Source: Tenacibaculum sp. SZ-18 (GTDB lineage: Bacteria > Bacteroidota > Bacteroidia > Flavobacteriales > Flavobacteriaceae). From it: DNA of 64,000 nucleotides. The stretch spans positions 2,339,777 to 2,403,776 of the forward strand of contig NZ_CP019335.1 in NCBI RefSeq assembly GCF_002813915.1, written 5' to 3'. A program made the position numbers and the translations under genes. The notes beneath the pieces are model-generated. The model was not told where the DNA came from, did no database searches, and worked only from the letters and a program-made list of their open reading frames with translations. The first letter of the stretch is position 1, and every line of letters begins with the position of its first letter. This document shows, one piece after another, positions 54,862-64,000 of the stretch.

Positions 54862-57800
54862 ATGAAAAAAAATCTACTATTAGTCCTTTTACTTTTTACT
54901 TTTAATGCTTTTACTCAAACTAAATACGATAAACTCTGGAGAGAGGTTGAAAACTTCGAACTCGAGGGTAAGTTTAAAAGCGCGCAAAAGAAAACCAATG
55001 AGGTTTTAAGTTTAGCTAGAAACTTAAATACTACAAATCAAATTATAAAAGCCTTTATTTATAAAACTAAGTTTGTTTTACTTCTTGAGGAGGATGCGCA
55101 TGTAAAAGTTATTGAAGAATTAGAAGAATTAATAAAAGCATCTAATTTCCCTACGGATGCAATATTAGAATCCGTTTATGCTAATTATTTACATCAATAT
55201 CTTTTAAAGTATAGATTTAAGATTAAAAAACGTAGTAAAACTGACGAAATTCAAAAAAATTCAAAAGACTTAGAACATTGGGACACACATACGTTTTTTA
55301 CTCAAATTTCCAAACACTACAAAAAATCCCTTTCTCTATCGAATAGACTTCAAAAACTGTCTATTAAAAAGTTCACTCCATTCCTAACAAATAGTAAAAC
55401 CTCTTTTAAATACCGACCTACACTATTTGATTTTCTAGCACATGAAGCATTATCATTTTATTCTACCGATAGATGGAAAATGAGATTATTTAAAAACGAT
55501 TTCTCGACAAATGAAGAATTTACCCTAAAACCTACTGAAGTATTTCTGAAAAACAAACCTAATCTTCAACAGGATAAAGTCGTTAGTATAAATAATCCAT
55601 TAGAGATATTTCAAGAACTCGAAAATTTTCATTTCAACAAAGATACTACTGCCTATATAGATAACGTTTTGCTAAGATTAAAGTTTTGCAAAAACAAATC
55701 TAATTTAGTTAGAGCTGATGACATTTTCCTAAGTACACTAAACTTTCTTTCGAAGAAATATCAAAATCATGAAGTTCAAGCAACAATAATTCACAAAATG
55801 GCAGAATTTTACTTTAATGCGAGTAAAAAAGAAAATGCTAAAAATCATGAAACACTAAAGAATTATAGAGTAAAAGCTAAAACTTTATGTGATATCGCCA
55901 TCAAAAAATTCCCTCATTCAGATGGTGGGATTTTATGTACTCTTCTTAAGAATAAAATTGAAGATAAAAGTGTTAACATACAAACTGAAAGATATGTTGT
56001 TCCTGGAAAACCATTTTTAGCGAAGATTAATTTTAAAAATATTGACAGTTTACATTTGACTATATATAAAATCCCATTTAATAAATTTCAAAATCCCTTT
56101 ATTCAAAGAAAAGATAGTATTACTTTTCAGATTGTAAAAACACAAAAACCAGTTAAAACTAAGTTATATTGTTTACAAGAAAAGAATGATTACTTCTCAT
56201 ATACAACTGAAATTGATTTACCTGCACTATCAAAAGGGTCTTATTTAATAGTCACTTCCTCAGAAAAAAACAGTCCATCTTTCAAAAACATTTTAAGTCA
56301 CTGTGTAATTACTTCAACCGATTTATCACTGACTAAAATTAAAGATGATAAAAAAATTGTCATAAAAATTCTTGATAGACAAAACGGCCACCCAGTCCAT
56401 AAAGCCAAAATATTATATAGAAACTCTACGAATAAACTTGGTAGTGGAACAACAAATTCTTCAGGTAAATTCATAATTAAAAAAGATAAAAAACATTATA
56501 AATCAGTAGAAATTTTAACCTCTTTTAAAGGAGATACATTGGCTACTGACAATAATTATATCGGTCAATTATACTATGACGATAAAAATGAAGACATCAA
56601 TAAATCAGTAAAAATGTTTTTGTTTCTTGACAGAAGCATTTATCGACCTAGTCAAACAGTATACTTCAAAGGAATATTAACCGAAAAATCAAAAAATAAA
56701 TCGAAAATTGTTCCTAAAACTCATGTTAACATAACAATTCAAAACTCAAACTATCAGGTATTAAAAAAATATCGATTAAAAACAAATAAATTCGGTTCAG
56801 TTAGTGGCGAATTCAAATTACCCAAAAACGTTTTAACTGGAGAATTTAGCATCCTCATGGATGAGGATTACGGAACTGATGATGAAGATGAAGATAGTTA
56901 TTTTGATAAAATAGACAATTTTGAAAACGCTGAAGTTTACTTTTCTGTAGAAGAATATAAGCGTCCAAAATTTGAAATAGTTTTTGACTCCATTAAATCT
57001 GATAGTAAATTAAATGAAGAAGTAACAATTAAAGGATTTGCAGAAGCATTTTTAGGAAGTAAAATTTCAAATGCTAAAGTAAATTATTCAGTTACTCGAT
57101 CACTTTTATCAAATAATCAGAATAGATATAATTACAATTATCGAAATAAAATTCTCAAAAAAGGGATATTACATTCAAATCAAAACGGAGAATTTAATAT
57201 TTCTTTCAAAGCTACTCCCGACTCTTTAATTCAAAAATCTACTAAGCCAATATTTATTTATAATATAAAAGTTAATGTTACTGACATCAATGGAGAAACA
57301 AGAACTGGTATAAAATCAATAAAACTTGGTTATCATCATTCTACACTAAATATAAATACAGAAAAAAAATGGTTAGGTAATACATCTCAAAAGATTACTG
57401 TAGAAACTAAAAACCTTAACAATAAATATATTACTACTGATTTACATTATGCTATTTATAAACTCAAAAGTTCAAATAGAATCTTAAGAGAAAAACCTTG
57501 GCCAGTAGTTGAAAAACATTATTTATCTAGAGAAAAATTCATTAAGCTTTTCCCAAATGAAATATATGATAAATTTGACCTTCAAGAAAACTGGTTAAAA
57601 GGAGATCTCAAATTTTCTGGGAAACAGAAAAATAGTGGAAAAACAATTCTCACAATTAATAACACAAAGAACTGGGAACCTGGATCATATAAAATTGAAA
57701 TAAAAGCAATTGATCAGTTTAAAGACACTTTGTTTAAAACCAAACAAATAGAATTATTTCAATCTAATCAAAGTAAAACAAATGGAGAAAATCTCCTTTC

Positions 57801-60800
57801 TCATAAAATAACAAACTCTTCTTTTAAAAGAGACGGTTATATAAACCTTATTCTAAGCACCATCTGCAAAGACTTAAACGTAAATATTGAAGCTTATTAT
57901 AAAGGTAAGCTAATATTGGATAAACTAAGTTCCATTAAAAATGGACATCAATCCATTAAAATTCCAGTAAAGAAAAAATACAGAGATGCAATAGACATAA
58001 AAATATACTATGTAAAATTTAACAGTTCTTACAGTTCAGAATTTTCTGTAGACCTATCCAGTTTCAATGATGTGTTAAAATTTGAAACAATTAGTTTTAG
58101 AAATAAAATTAAACCTGGAGAAAAAGAGTCTTGGAGTTTTAAAGTCTTAAACATCAAAGATAAAAAAACTAATGCAGAAGTCTTAGCCTCCATGTATGAT
58201 CAATCTTTAGATAAATTAAAAGACCATTACTGGGAAAACGATTTTAATATTTATGGTTCTTCCAATTATACTACTCCATACATAGAAAATAATTTTTCAT
58301 TTAGAAATGCTCAATTTAAATTCATTAAGATTCCGAATACTTTATACTTTTCACCATCTGTAAAAAACTACCAGAAATTTGAATGGTCTGGGTTAAATTT
58401 TGGGAATATAAGTTCTGAAAACAAACTATATTTATCTACTCTTAAAAATAAACTAACGCCTAAAAATCATAAAAGTGGAAATATTCAAGGGATTATTTTT
58501 GATGATATTGGTTACCCTTTACCCGGTGCTAATGTTATAGTTAAAGGAACCAACATTAGTACTGAGACAGATTTTGATGGTTTCTATACCATTAATGCTC
58601 CTTTAAACTCTGAATTAGAATTTCGATTTGTTGGATACGAAACTAAATCAGCAATAATTAAAAAACCGGGAACATATAATATTGCGCTAGAAACAGACAA
58701 CCTTCTAGAAGAAGTTGTTGTGGTTGGTTATGGTACCACTACTAAAAGAGCTAGTTTATCTGCCAGCGTGCTTATATCTGGTGGTAATTTTATCAATCAT
58801 TTAAAAGAACAACTTAGTGGTTCAATTTCTGGAGTAACAATTCAGGAATCCTTTAATACTCCAGAACAAAAGAAAAGCATCATTATAAAAGAGAATAACT
58901 CAGAGAAAACATTATTTATAATTGACGGTGTAACTTTGGATGTAATCGATATAGAATTAGCATTAAACGATATTGAAGACATCACCATCCTAAAGGCTGA
59001 ACAAGCGATCAAAAAATACGGAACAAAAGGTAAAAATGGAGTCGTAATTATCACAACAAAACAAGAAATAGCAAAACTTAATCAAGTAGAAACTCGCGAT
59101 GATTTAAGAGAAACCGCATTTTTTTATCCGCATATAAAAACGAATAAAAAGGGAGAAGCTATTTTCAATTTTAACTCACCACAAGCATTAACTAAGTGGA
59201 AACTTATGTTATTAGCGCATAATAAATCTTTTGAAGTAGGAACACTTGAAAAATCAGTATTAACTCAAAAACAACTTAATGTTATTCCAAATCCTCCTAG
59301 ATTCCTAAGAGAAAATGACACTATAGTTTTTAATACTAAGATTAGTAACTTAACTTCAAAAAAGACTAATGGAAACGCTATACTTTATTTAACAGATCCA
59401 ACTACTTCTTCAGCTATTAGTAATGCAATTATTGAAACAAAACAAGTTCAAGAATTTTCTATTTCTCCTCAAGGAAACACTTCTATATCATGGAAAATAG
59501 TAGTTCCTAAAGGAATTCCCGCTCTTGAATATAAAATAATTGCAAAATCAGACTCTCATAGAGATGGAGAAAAAAACATATTACCAATATTAAATAACAA
59601 AACGCTTGTTACAGAAGCAAGACCTATATGGCTACCTAAAGGAAAAAAACAAGAATTTACTTTTAAAACCTTAAAAGAATCATCTTCAAAAACATTGGAA
59701 AACCATAATTACACAATTGAATATTCAACTAATGAAACATGGTTAGCTTTAAAATCGCTACCATATTTAATGGAATTTCCATATGAGTGTGCTGAACAAA
59801 CATTTTCAAGATTTTATGCAAATGTAATTGCTGAACATCTTTTAGATTCTAATCTTGAAATTAAAAATATTATTGAAAGTTGGGTTTCAAAACAGGAAAT
59901 TAAGTCTCCGTTAGAAGAAAATGAAAAACTGAAATCAATACTCATTACAGAATCTCCTTGGGTCAGAGATTTGAAAAGTGATAAAGAAAACAAATCTAAA
60001 TTTGCTCAATTATTTAAAAGTCAACAATTAAAAGATAATCTTTTACAAACTACTGCCAAACTTAAAGAATTGCAATTATCAACAGGAGGATTTCCTTGGT
60101 TTACCGGTGGAAGGGAAAATAATTTTATTACGAGACACATTATTTCAGGAATTGGTCATTTAAACAAAATTGGAATTAATAATCACCACTTACTAGAACC
60201 TATTCTAAAAAAAGGTATTCCATTCTTGGATGAACAGTTTGCCTCGGAGTATCATTTTAAAATTCAACACAAAGTTGATTCAACTAAAATCATCCCAGAT
60301 TATAATAATATTCATTATTTATACGCCAGAAGCTTTTTCATTAAAAGTCATCCAATTCCAGAAAAAATTAAACCTATTTTTAATTTATATATTGAAAAAT
60401 GTAAATCGTCATGGTTAACGAAATCACTGTATGAAAAAGGAATGATTGCTTTGGTCTTAAATCGATTGAATTTCAAAAAAGACGCCTTAAAAATAATTCA
60501 AGCATTAGAAGAACAAACCGTAAAAAGCAAAAGTGATGGTTGGTATTGGAAAGAAAACAACTCGAGTTGGAGATGGAATGAATCTCAAATTGAAACCCAT
60601 GCTTTACTAATTGAAGCATTTAGTGAGATACAAAAAGACAAGAAAAAAGTAACTCAATTAAAACAATGGCTAATTAAAAATAAAAAGCTTAAACAATGGG
60701 GAACAACGAAAGCAACTACTGAAGCGATTCAGGCATTATTAATAGATCAAAATGATTTAAAATCAATTTCAAATCAAACTACTATATCTTTTGAGAGTAG

Positions 60801-61419
60801 AAAAATGAATACAAATGAAATAAAAAACATAAAAAAAGAGGAAGAAACTGGTTATGTTAAGATCAATTGGAAGGCCTCGCAAATTACTCCGCAAATGGGA
60901 ACTGTTAAAATTGAAAATGATAGTGAGAATTTAGGATACGGAGGAGTATATTGGCAATATTTAGAAGATATTGATAAAATTAATACAACTACAACAACAC
61001 CTTTACAAATAAAGAAAAAGCTTTTTCTGAAAGACGGAGTTGATGATAACAAAAAATTAATTCGAATTTCTCCTAATTCAGTTATTAAAGTTGGAGACTT
61101 AATAACAGTAAGACTAGAAATTATTTCGAAAAATGACATGGAGTTTGTCCATTTAAAAGATATGAGAGCTTCTGGATTTGAGCCTGTAGATATAATTTCA
61201 CAATACAAATGGTTTGACGACATTGATTATTATCAAAGTACGAAAGATACCGCAACACATTTCTTTTTTGATGATTTACCGAAAGGAAAATATATTATTG
61301 AATATCAATTAAGAGCGAGCAATTCCGGTAATTTTTCAAACGGGATTACAACCATTCAAAGCATGTATGCTCCTGAGTTCATAAGTCATTCTAAAAGTAC
61401 TAGAGTAAAAATCCAATAA
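54862..61419 (+). CDS. Alpha-2-macroglobulin family protein with internal SusC-like regulatory and plug module
   Basis: This 2185-residue exported protein has a signal peptide (MKKNLLLVLLLFTFNAFTQ). Residues of about 20-400 are helical. MG-type beta domains follow, including MG2 around 590-670 (RSIYRPSQTVYFKGILTEKS). At about 1206-1287 there is a carboxypeptidase-D-regulatory-like domain (GNIQGIIFDDIGYPLPGANV), then a short TonB-receptor plug (LLEEVVVVGYGTTTKR to GKNGVVIITTK, about 1290-1400). The A2M core resumes with RDDLRETAFFYPHIKTNKKG at 1412. A thioester motif C1643AEQ1646 lies in the YECAEQTFSRF segment, followed by the alpha-helical TED and the receptor-binding end. It is probably a periplasmic protease trap. 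The plug lacks a barrel and cannot be a receptor itself. Confidence 0.9.
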   Translation: MKKNLLLVLLLFTFNAFTQTKYDKLWREVENFELEGKFKSAQKKTNEVLSLARNLNTTNQIIKAFIYKTKFVLLLEEDAHVKVIEELEELIKASNFPTDAILESVYANYLHQYLLKYRFKIKKRSKTDEIQKNSKDLEHWDTHTFFTQISKHYKKSLSLSNRLQKLSIKKFTPFLTNSKTSFKYRPTLFDFLAHEALSFYSTDRWKMRLFKNDFSTNEEFTLKPTEVFLKNKPNLQQDKVVSINNPLEIFQELENFHFNKDTTAYIDNVLLRLKFCKNKSNLVRADDIFLSTLNFLSKKYQNHEVQATIIHKMAEFYFNASKKENAKNHETLKNYRVKAKTLCDIAIKKFPHSDGGILCTLLKNKIEDKSVNIQTERYVVPGKPFLAKINFKNIDSLHLTIYKIPFNKFQNPFIQRKDSITFQIVKTQKPVKTKLYCLQEKNDYFSYTTEIDLPALSKGSYLIVTSSEKNSPSFKNILSHCVITSTDLSLTKIKDDKKIVIKILDRQNGHPVHKAKILYRNSTNKLGSGTTNSSGKFIIKKDKKHYKSVEILTSFKGDTLATDNNYIGQLYYDDKNEDINKSVKMFLFLDRSIYRPSQTVYFKGILTEKSKNKSKIVPKTHVNITIQNSNYQVLKKYRLKTNKFGSVSGEFKLPKNVLTGEFSILMDEDYGTDDEDEDSYFDKIDNFENAEVYFSVEEYKRPKFEIVFDSIKSDSKLNEEVTIKGFAEAFLGSKISNAKVNYSVTRSLLSNNQNRYNYNYRNKILKKGILHSNQNGEFNISFKATPDSLIQKSTKPIFIYNIKVNVTDINGETRTGIKSIKLGYHHSTLNINTEKKWLGNTSQKITVETKNLNNKYITTDLHYAIYKLKSSNRILREKPWPVVEKHYLSREKFIKLFPNEIYDKFDLQENWLKGDLKFSGKQKNSGKTILTINNTKNWEPGSYKIEIKAIDQFKDTLFKTKQIELFQSNQSKTNGENLLSHKITNSSFKRDGYINLILSTICKDLNVNIEAYYKGKLILDKLSSIKNGHQSIKIPVKKKYRDAIDIKIYYVKFNSSYSSEFSVDLSSFNDVLKFETISFRNKIKPGEKESWSFKVLNIKDKKTNAEVLASMYDQSLDKLKDHYWENDFNIYGSSNYTTPYIENNFSFRNAQFKFIKIPNTLYFSPSVKNYQKFEWSGLNFGNISSENKLYLSTLKNKLTPKNHKSGNIQGIIFDDIGYPLPGANVIVKGTNISTETDFDGFYTINAPLNSELEFRFVGYETKSAIIKKPGTYNIALETDNLLEEVVVVGYGTTTKRASLSASVLISGGNFINHLKEQLSGSISGVTIQESFNTPEQKKSIIIKENNSEKTLFIIDGVTLDVIDIELALNDIEDITILKAEQAIKKYGTKGKNGVVIITTKQEIAKLNQVETRDDLRETAFFYPHIKTNKKGEAIFNFNSPQALTKWKLMLLAHNKSFEVGTLEKSVLTQKQLNVIPNPPRFLRENDTIVFNTKISNLTSKKTNGNAILYLTDPTTSSAISNAIIETKQVQEFSISPQGNTSISWKIVVPKGIPALEYKIIAKSDSHRDGEKNILPILNNKTLVTEARPIWLPKGKKQEFTFKTLKESSSKTLENHNYTIEYSTNETWLALKSLPYLMEFPYECAEQTFSRFYANVIAEHLLDSNLEIKNIIESWVSKQEIKSPLEENEKLKSILITESPWVRDLKSDKENKSKFAQLFKSQQLKDNLLQTTAKLKELQLSTGGFPWFTGGRENNFITRHIISGIGHLNKIGINNHHLLEPILKKGIPFLDEQFASEYHFKIQHKVDSTKIIPDYNNIHYLYARSFFIKSHPIPEKIKPIFNLYIEKCKSSWLTKSLYEKGMIALVLNRLNFKKDALKIIQALEEQTVKSKSDGWYWKENNSSWRWNESQIETHALLIEAFSEIQKDKKKVTQLKQWLIKNKKLKQWGTTKATTEAIQALLIDQNDLKSISNQTTISFESRKMNTNEIKNIKKEEETGYVKINWKASQITPQMGTVKIENDSENLGYGGVYWQYLEDIDKINTTTTTPLQIKKKLFLKDGVDDNKKLIRISPNSVIKVGDLITVRLEIISKNDMEFVHLKDMRASGFEPVDIISQYKWFDDIDYYQSTKDTATHFFFDDLPKGKYIIEYQLRASNSGNFSNGITTIQSMYAPEFISHSKSTRVKIQ

Positions 61420-61442
61420 AAACCATTCAAATACTAAGTCTC

Positions 61443-61463
61443 CTGCTAATTCAAAACTAGCAG
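61443..61463 (+). terminator. Small hairpin after the A2M gene
   Basis: CTGCTA (61443-61448) pairs with TAGCAG (61458-61463). No T run follows, so on its own it is a weak candidate. Confidence 0.3.
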
Positions 61464-61498
61464 TAATTTAAATTAGAAGAATAATTAACTTAGGATAC

Positions 61499-61533
61499 AA
61501 CCACGTTATTTGTTTAGATAGTGTGGTTTTTTT
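61499..61533 (+). terminator. Terminator downstream of the A2M gene
   Basis: AACCAC (61499-61504) pairs with GTGGTT (61523-61528) and is followed by a run of T. It is 79 bases after the A2M stop. The 305 bases between A2M and the next start hold nothing else recognisable. Confidence 0.6.
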
Positions 61534-61724
61534 ATTTTAGTATAGCTATGAGTCGAAATTATAAATTTCATAATAAGGTAGAATTATACTTTGTTAGTTT
61601 TGCAACTATATATTGATAGATGTATTTACCCCCATCTCACACTAGTTTATAACTAGTAACAAATATGATTAAGAAAAATTGATAATATCATACTTATGAA
61701 ATGAAATCTATATTTATTGAAGTT

Positions 61725-62195
61725 ATGAAAAAAAACATCCTTTTTATATTCTTAAGTCTTTTGATTAGTTGTACTAAAAAATCAAAAGGAACACCTGATG
61801 AATTAATTCATCTTAATTATAATACCTCAAAAGGAAAACAATCTATTCTGGTAAATCCTTCACAAACTAAAAACTGTGATATTATTGAACATAATGGTAT
61901 TGAGTTTTTAATTTGTTACAACACAAAATCAGAAAAGAAAATTGACTATATCTTTGTTAAAGACAAGAAGTATAGCACATCGGAGAATATAAAAATTGGT
62001 TCAACTTATGAGGATATTATGAAAATAAATCCTAAAGCAGAAATAATTAATATTGATGGTTGGGCTAAAGTAATTTATTTACCAAGTAAATGGATAGCAT
62101 GTTTTAATTATAACGAAAACGTTAAAAACACGTCAGAAGTTAGTTATTTATACTACTGGCGTCAAGACATGCTTACAGTTAAATCTGTGGAGTGA
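61725..62195 (+). CDS. Small lipoprotein of unknown function
   Basis: The preferred start is the ATG at 61725, which gives a typical lipoprotein signal (MKKNILFIFLSLLISC, C16); an in-frame ATG at 61701 would add eight residues that break it. The mature part of about 140 residues is beta-rich with several aromatic residues (IEHNGIEFLICYN, SKWIACFNYNEN, VSYLYYWRQDM). Two or three cysteines could form a disulphide. No family recognised. It follows the A2M terminator and precedes another unknown membrane-anchored protein. Confidence 0.65.
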   Translation: MKKNILFIFLSLLISCTKKSKGTPDELIHLNYNTSKGKQSILVNPSQTKNCDIIEHNGIEFLICYNTKSEKKIDYIFVKDKKYSTSENIKIGSTYEDIMKINPKAEIINIDGWAKVIYLPSKWIACFNYNENVKNTSEVSYLYYWRQDMLTVKSVE

Positions 62196-62318
62196 TTCAG
62201 ATATGATTTCACCTTCTCAAATACTAATTTATAATCACTGTAAACTTAGAAGATAACCCAAAATTAATCCTTGTAAATTAGCAAGAACTAGAAAAAGAAA
62301 ATGCTAAAAAGAAATAAT

Positions 62319-63080
62319 ATGAAACATAGAAATACAACTTTTTTTTACAGTGTAGTAACAATAATAGTTATTGGTTTTATCATTATAAAATTTCTAATTT
62401 TTAAAAAGATTAAAGAAGAATATCTATTCCTAAATCATTCTTCATTAAGTAAATATGTAAGGTTATACAACATTACTCAAATAGCCCCCCTTAAAAGTAT
62501 CGATGACTTTAAACTCTTTATTAAAGAAAGAAATCTCTCTTTTTATCAACAAATTAAAGACATTGACATGCAGTATTTACAATTACCAGAAAATAATACA
62601 GGAGTTATTTATTTAAAGGGATTTGACAATAATAATGATTCATTGAAACAGTCATATAATCCATCAGGAATTAGTTTTTGGAATTCCTTTATAAAAAAAG
62701 GAGATTTAAAATTATCTATTTATGATTATGAATTTAAAAAGAAGATTAATACTATTTATAAAGTAGTAAATGATACTATTACAGAAATAGATAAATTAGA
62801 CTTAATTGATATTTATTTAAATTCTAAAGGATGTAAAGAATTACAGGCAATTGATCGAATAAATGAAGCATCAATGTATTTCATTACTTTTGAAATAAAA
62901 AAAGGGATAATTAAACAGAACTATACTTCAAATAATATTTCAGAAGAAACCATCAAAGCAATAAAGATGTATTTAAAACACAGAACTAATTTATTCAAGG
63001 ATGACGAATCTTACTTAATTAAATACATCGGATATAACATTGAAAACTTCGTATGTAAAGCAGATATCTCAACTAATTAA
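62319..63080 (+). CDS. Membrane-anchored protein of unknown function
   Basis: From the ATG at 62319 the protein has 253 residues (an in-frame ATG at 62301 would add six). After MKHRNTTFFYSV it has one transmembrane helix (VVTIIVIGFIIIKFLIF), then a periplasmic or cytosolic part of about 225 residues. That part is rich in K, I, N and aromatic residues (LSIYDYEFKKKINTIYKV, ELQAIDRINEASMYF). I do not recognise a domain. It is downstream of the small lipoprotein in the same direction, about 120 bases apart. Confidence 0.65.
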   Translation: MKHRNTTFFYSVVTIIVIGFIIIKFLIFKKIKEEYLFLNHSSLSKYVRLYNITQIAPLKSIDDFKLFIKERNLSFYQQIKDIDMQYLQLPENNTGVIYLKGFDNNNDSLKQSYNPSGISFWNSFIKKGDLKLSIYDYEFKKKINTIYKVVNDTITEIDKLDLIDIYLNSKGCKELQAIDRINEASMYFITFEIKKGIIKQNYTSNNISEETIKAIKMYLKHRTNLFKDDESYLIKYIGYNIENFVCKADISTN

Positions 63081-63121
63081 ATATCCATCGTTCATTAAGA
63101 TTAAAGGTCTTAATTATACAA

Positions 63122-63886
63122 CTACTCAAAAACCAATTCTTCATAAACAACCTCATCTGAAATTTCTGGCACATTACCCATATATTCTTTTCCTCGAAGT
63201 CTTTTTACGGTATGATAATTCAATAAATCGTTAGGATATGACTGAATAATACTTTCAATTTGTTGTATTTCTGAATCATTCGAAATTGGATTTAACCATT
63301 TTTCTTCAGTTTCATCAGTTAAAATTAAAGGCATTCGAGGAGCTTTTAATTTTGGATTATTATGAATTTTAGTCAATAACTCATTGGCCGATGTAGTAAC
63401 AATTGAAAAGGAAGTAAACGATCCTTTATCAGGATTCTTCCACTCATTCCAAAGTCCTGCGAGCACAATTGGTTCTTTGTCTTTTCTATAAATATAAAAT
63501 GGATAAGTATTTTTGTTATAATGATGATGTTCATAAAAACCGTCTATATAAATTAAACATCTTTGATGTCTAGCCGATTCTCTGAACGATGGTTTTTCAA
63601 AAATAGTTTCACCTCGAGCATTTAATGTATTATTCCAAGTTTTTTTCATTTGCTCCTCATCACTTACCCAATGAGGAACCAATCCCCAAGTCGCAACTAC
63701 TGGAAACCGTGGATCTTCATCAGTATATATCAGCATTTCTGGATGATTAAACCCAGATGAATGGTGAATTGGTAAATCAGTCATTGGAGCTAATCTTTCC
63801 ATAATTTCCTCAACTGCTGCCCAATCTCCAAAACGTTTTGCTCTCTTTAATTGAGCTTCTAAACTAACTTTTACATCATAACACAT
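63122..63886 (-). CDS. SRAP (YedK/HMCES) DNA-protein crosslink protein
   Basis: This SRAP-domain protein forms a thiazolidine crosslink with abasic sites in single-stranded DNA through its N-terminal cysteine. The active start is the ATG at 63886, giving MCYDVK so that C2 is exposed after Met removal; an ATG three codons upstream (MVFMCYD) would bury it and is rejected. N of LNARGE, E of YIDGFYEH and PRMPLIL are the other active-site parts. A histidine in KIHNNPK lies where the family has its catalytic His, but the spacing differs from YedK. About 254 residues. It ends close to the preceding convergent gene. Confidence 0.9.
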   Translation of the reverse strand: MCYDVKVSLEAQLKRAKRFGDWAAVEEIMERLAPMTDLPIHHSSGFNHPEMLIYTDEDPRFPVVATWGLVPHWVSDEEQMKKTWNNTLNARGETIFEKPSFRESARHQRCLIYIDGFYEHHHYNKNTYPFYIYRKDKEPIVLAGLWNEWKNPDKGSFTSFSIVTTSANELLTKIHNNPKLKAPRMPLILTDETEEKWLNPISNDSEIQQIESIIQSYPNDLLNYHTVKRLRGKEYMGNVPEISDEVVYEELVFE

Positions 63887-64000
63887 AAATACCAAATTGA
63901 ATTACAACAAGATACATATTTATGACTAAACACTATTTTTACAAATAACAAATAAACTACGTAATTTGATTTATCATAATTTATTTCTTTTATTGAAGTA

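Noticed and set aside
63095..63113. TTAAGA/TCTTAA hairpin between the membrane-protein and SRAP genes as a terminator
   Set aside because: The stem is only six to seven AT-rich pairs without a T run.

Overview
The window is chromosomal DNA from a marine-type member of the Flavobacteriaceae (Bacteroidota). The basis is AT-rich codon use, promoter-like boxes of the Bacteroidota form TTG-N17..23-TAnnTTTG rather than E. coli boxes, weak or absent Shine-Dalgarno sequences, several TTG starts, an OstA/LptD-like outer-membrane protein, and a SusC-type 'EEVVVVGYG' plug sequence. The genus cannot be fixed from the sequence; Tenacibaculum, Polaribacter, Kordia or Aquimarina-like bacteria would all fit. 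I saw no insertion sequence, prophage, CRISPR array, rRNA or tRNA.

Layout. 0-5.6 kb is cell-envelope work: a partial MCE/MlaD protein and a zinc amidase on the minus strand, divergent from an LptD-like protein and RidA. 5.7-10.9 kb holds exported proteins: a proline-rich lipoprotein, a secreted membrane-anchored TPR-CHAT caspase-like protein, a small outer-membrane beta-barrel and a lipoprotein. 11-21.4 kb is central metabolism: pfkA-gapA, a sodium:solute symporter, a TPR protein, DUF2853, L-serine dehydratase, YaaA, then a 1.46-kb gene-free stretch and a UbiA-like membrane protein. 21.5-31.2 kb has gcvP, a 1.1-kb gene-free stretch with stacked hairpins, an RlmG/RsmC-like methyltransferase, a membrane-tethered GltB-like protein, ribosomal protein L31 with a structured leader, a glutaminyl cyclase and a beta-helix lipoprotein. 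31.4-37.7 kb carries a membrane protein and a tight run DUF898-SDR-SprT-GDP-mannose pyrophosphorylase-unknown, followed by a tiny membrane protein and a frameshifted HAD phosphatase. 38-46 kb has an OmpA-like protein, lpxK, Nif3, a coiled-coil protein that has lost its zinc ligands, and a 956-residue fusion of two flavin amine oxidases. 46-54.8 kb has folE, hisS, a YihY/BrkB protein, a pentapeptide-repeat protein, a Dcp-type M3 peptidase, a CatB-like acetyltransferase, nadC and rlmH. 54.9-61.4 kb is one giant alpha-2-macroglobulin with an internal SusC-like regulatory-plus-plug module. The window ends with two unknown exported or membrane proteins and an SRAP (YedK/HMCES) protein.

Most of the window is ordinary housekeeping. 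The parts that deserve attention are the A2M/SusC-module chimera, the DAO-MAO double flavoenzyme, the L31 leader with two mutually exclusive hairpins, the HAD gene broken at an A-run, the zinc-less 'zinc ribbon' protein, and an identical 12-base element upstream of two exported-protein genes. I did not find a convincing new multi-gene defence or mobile system.
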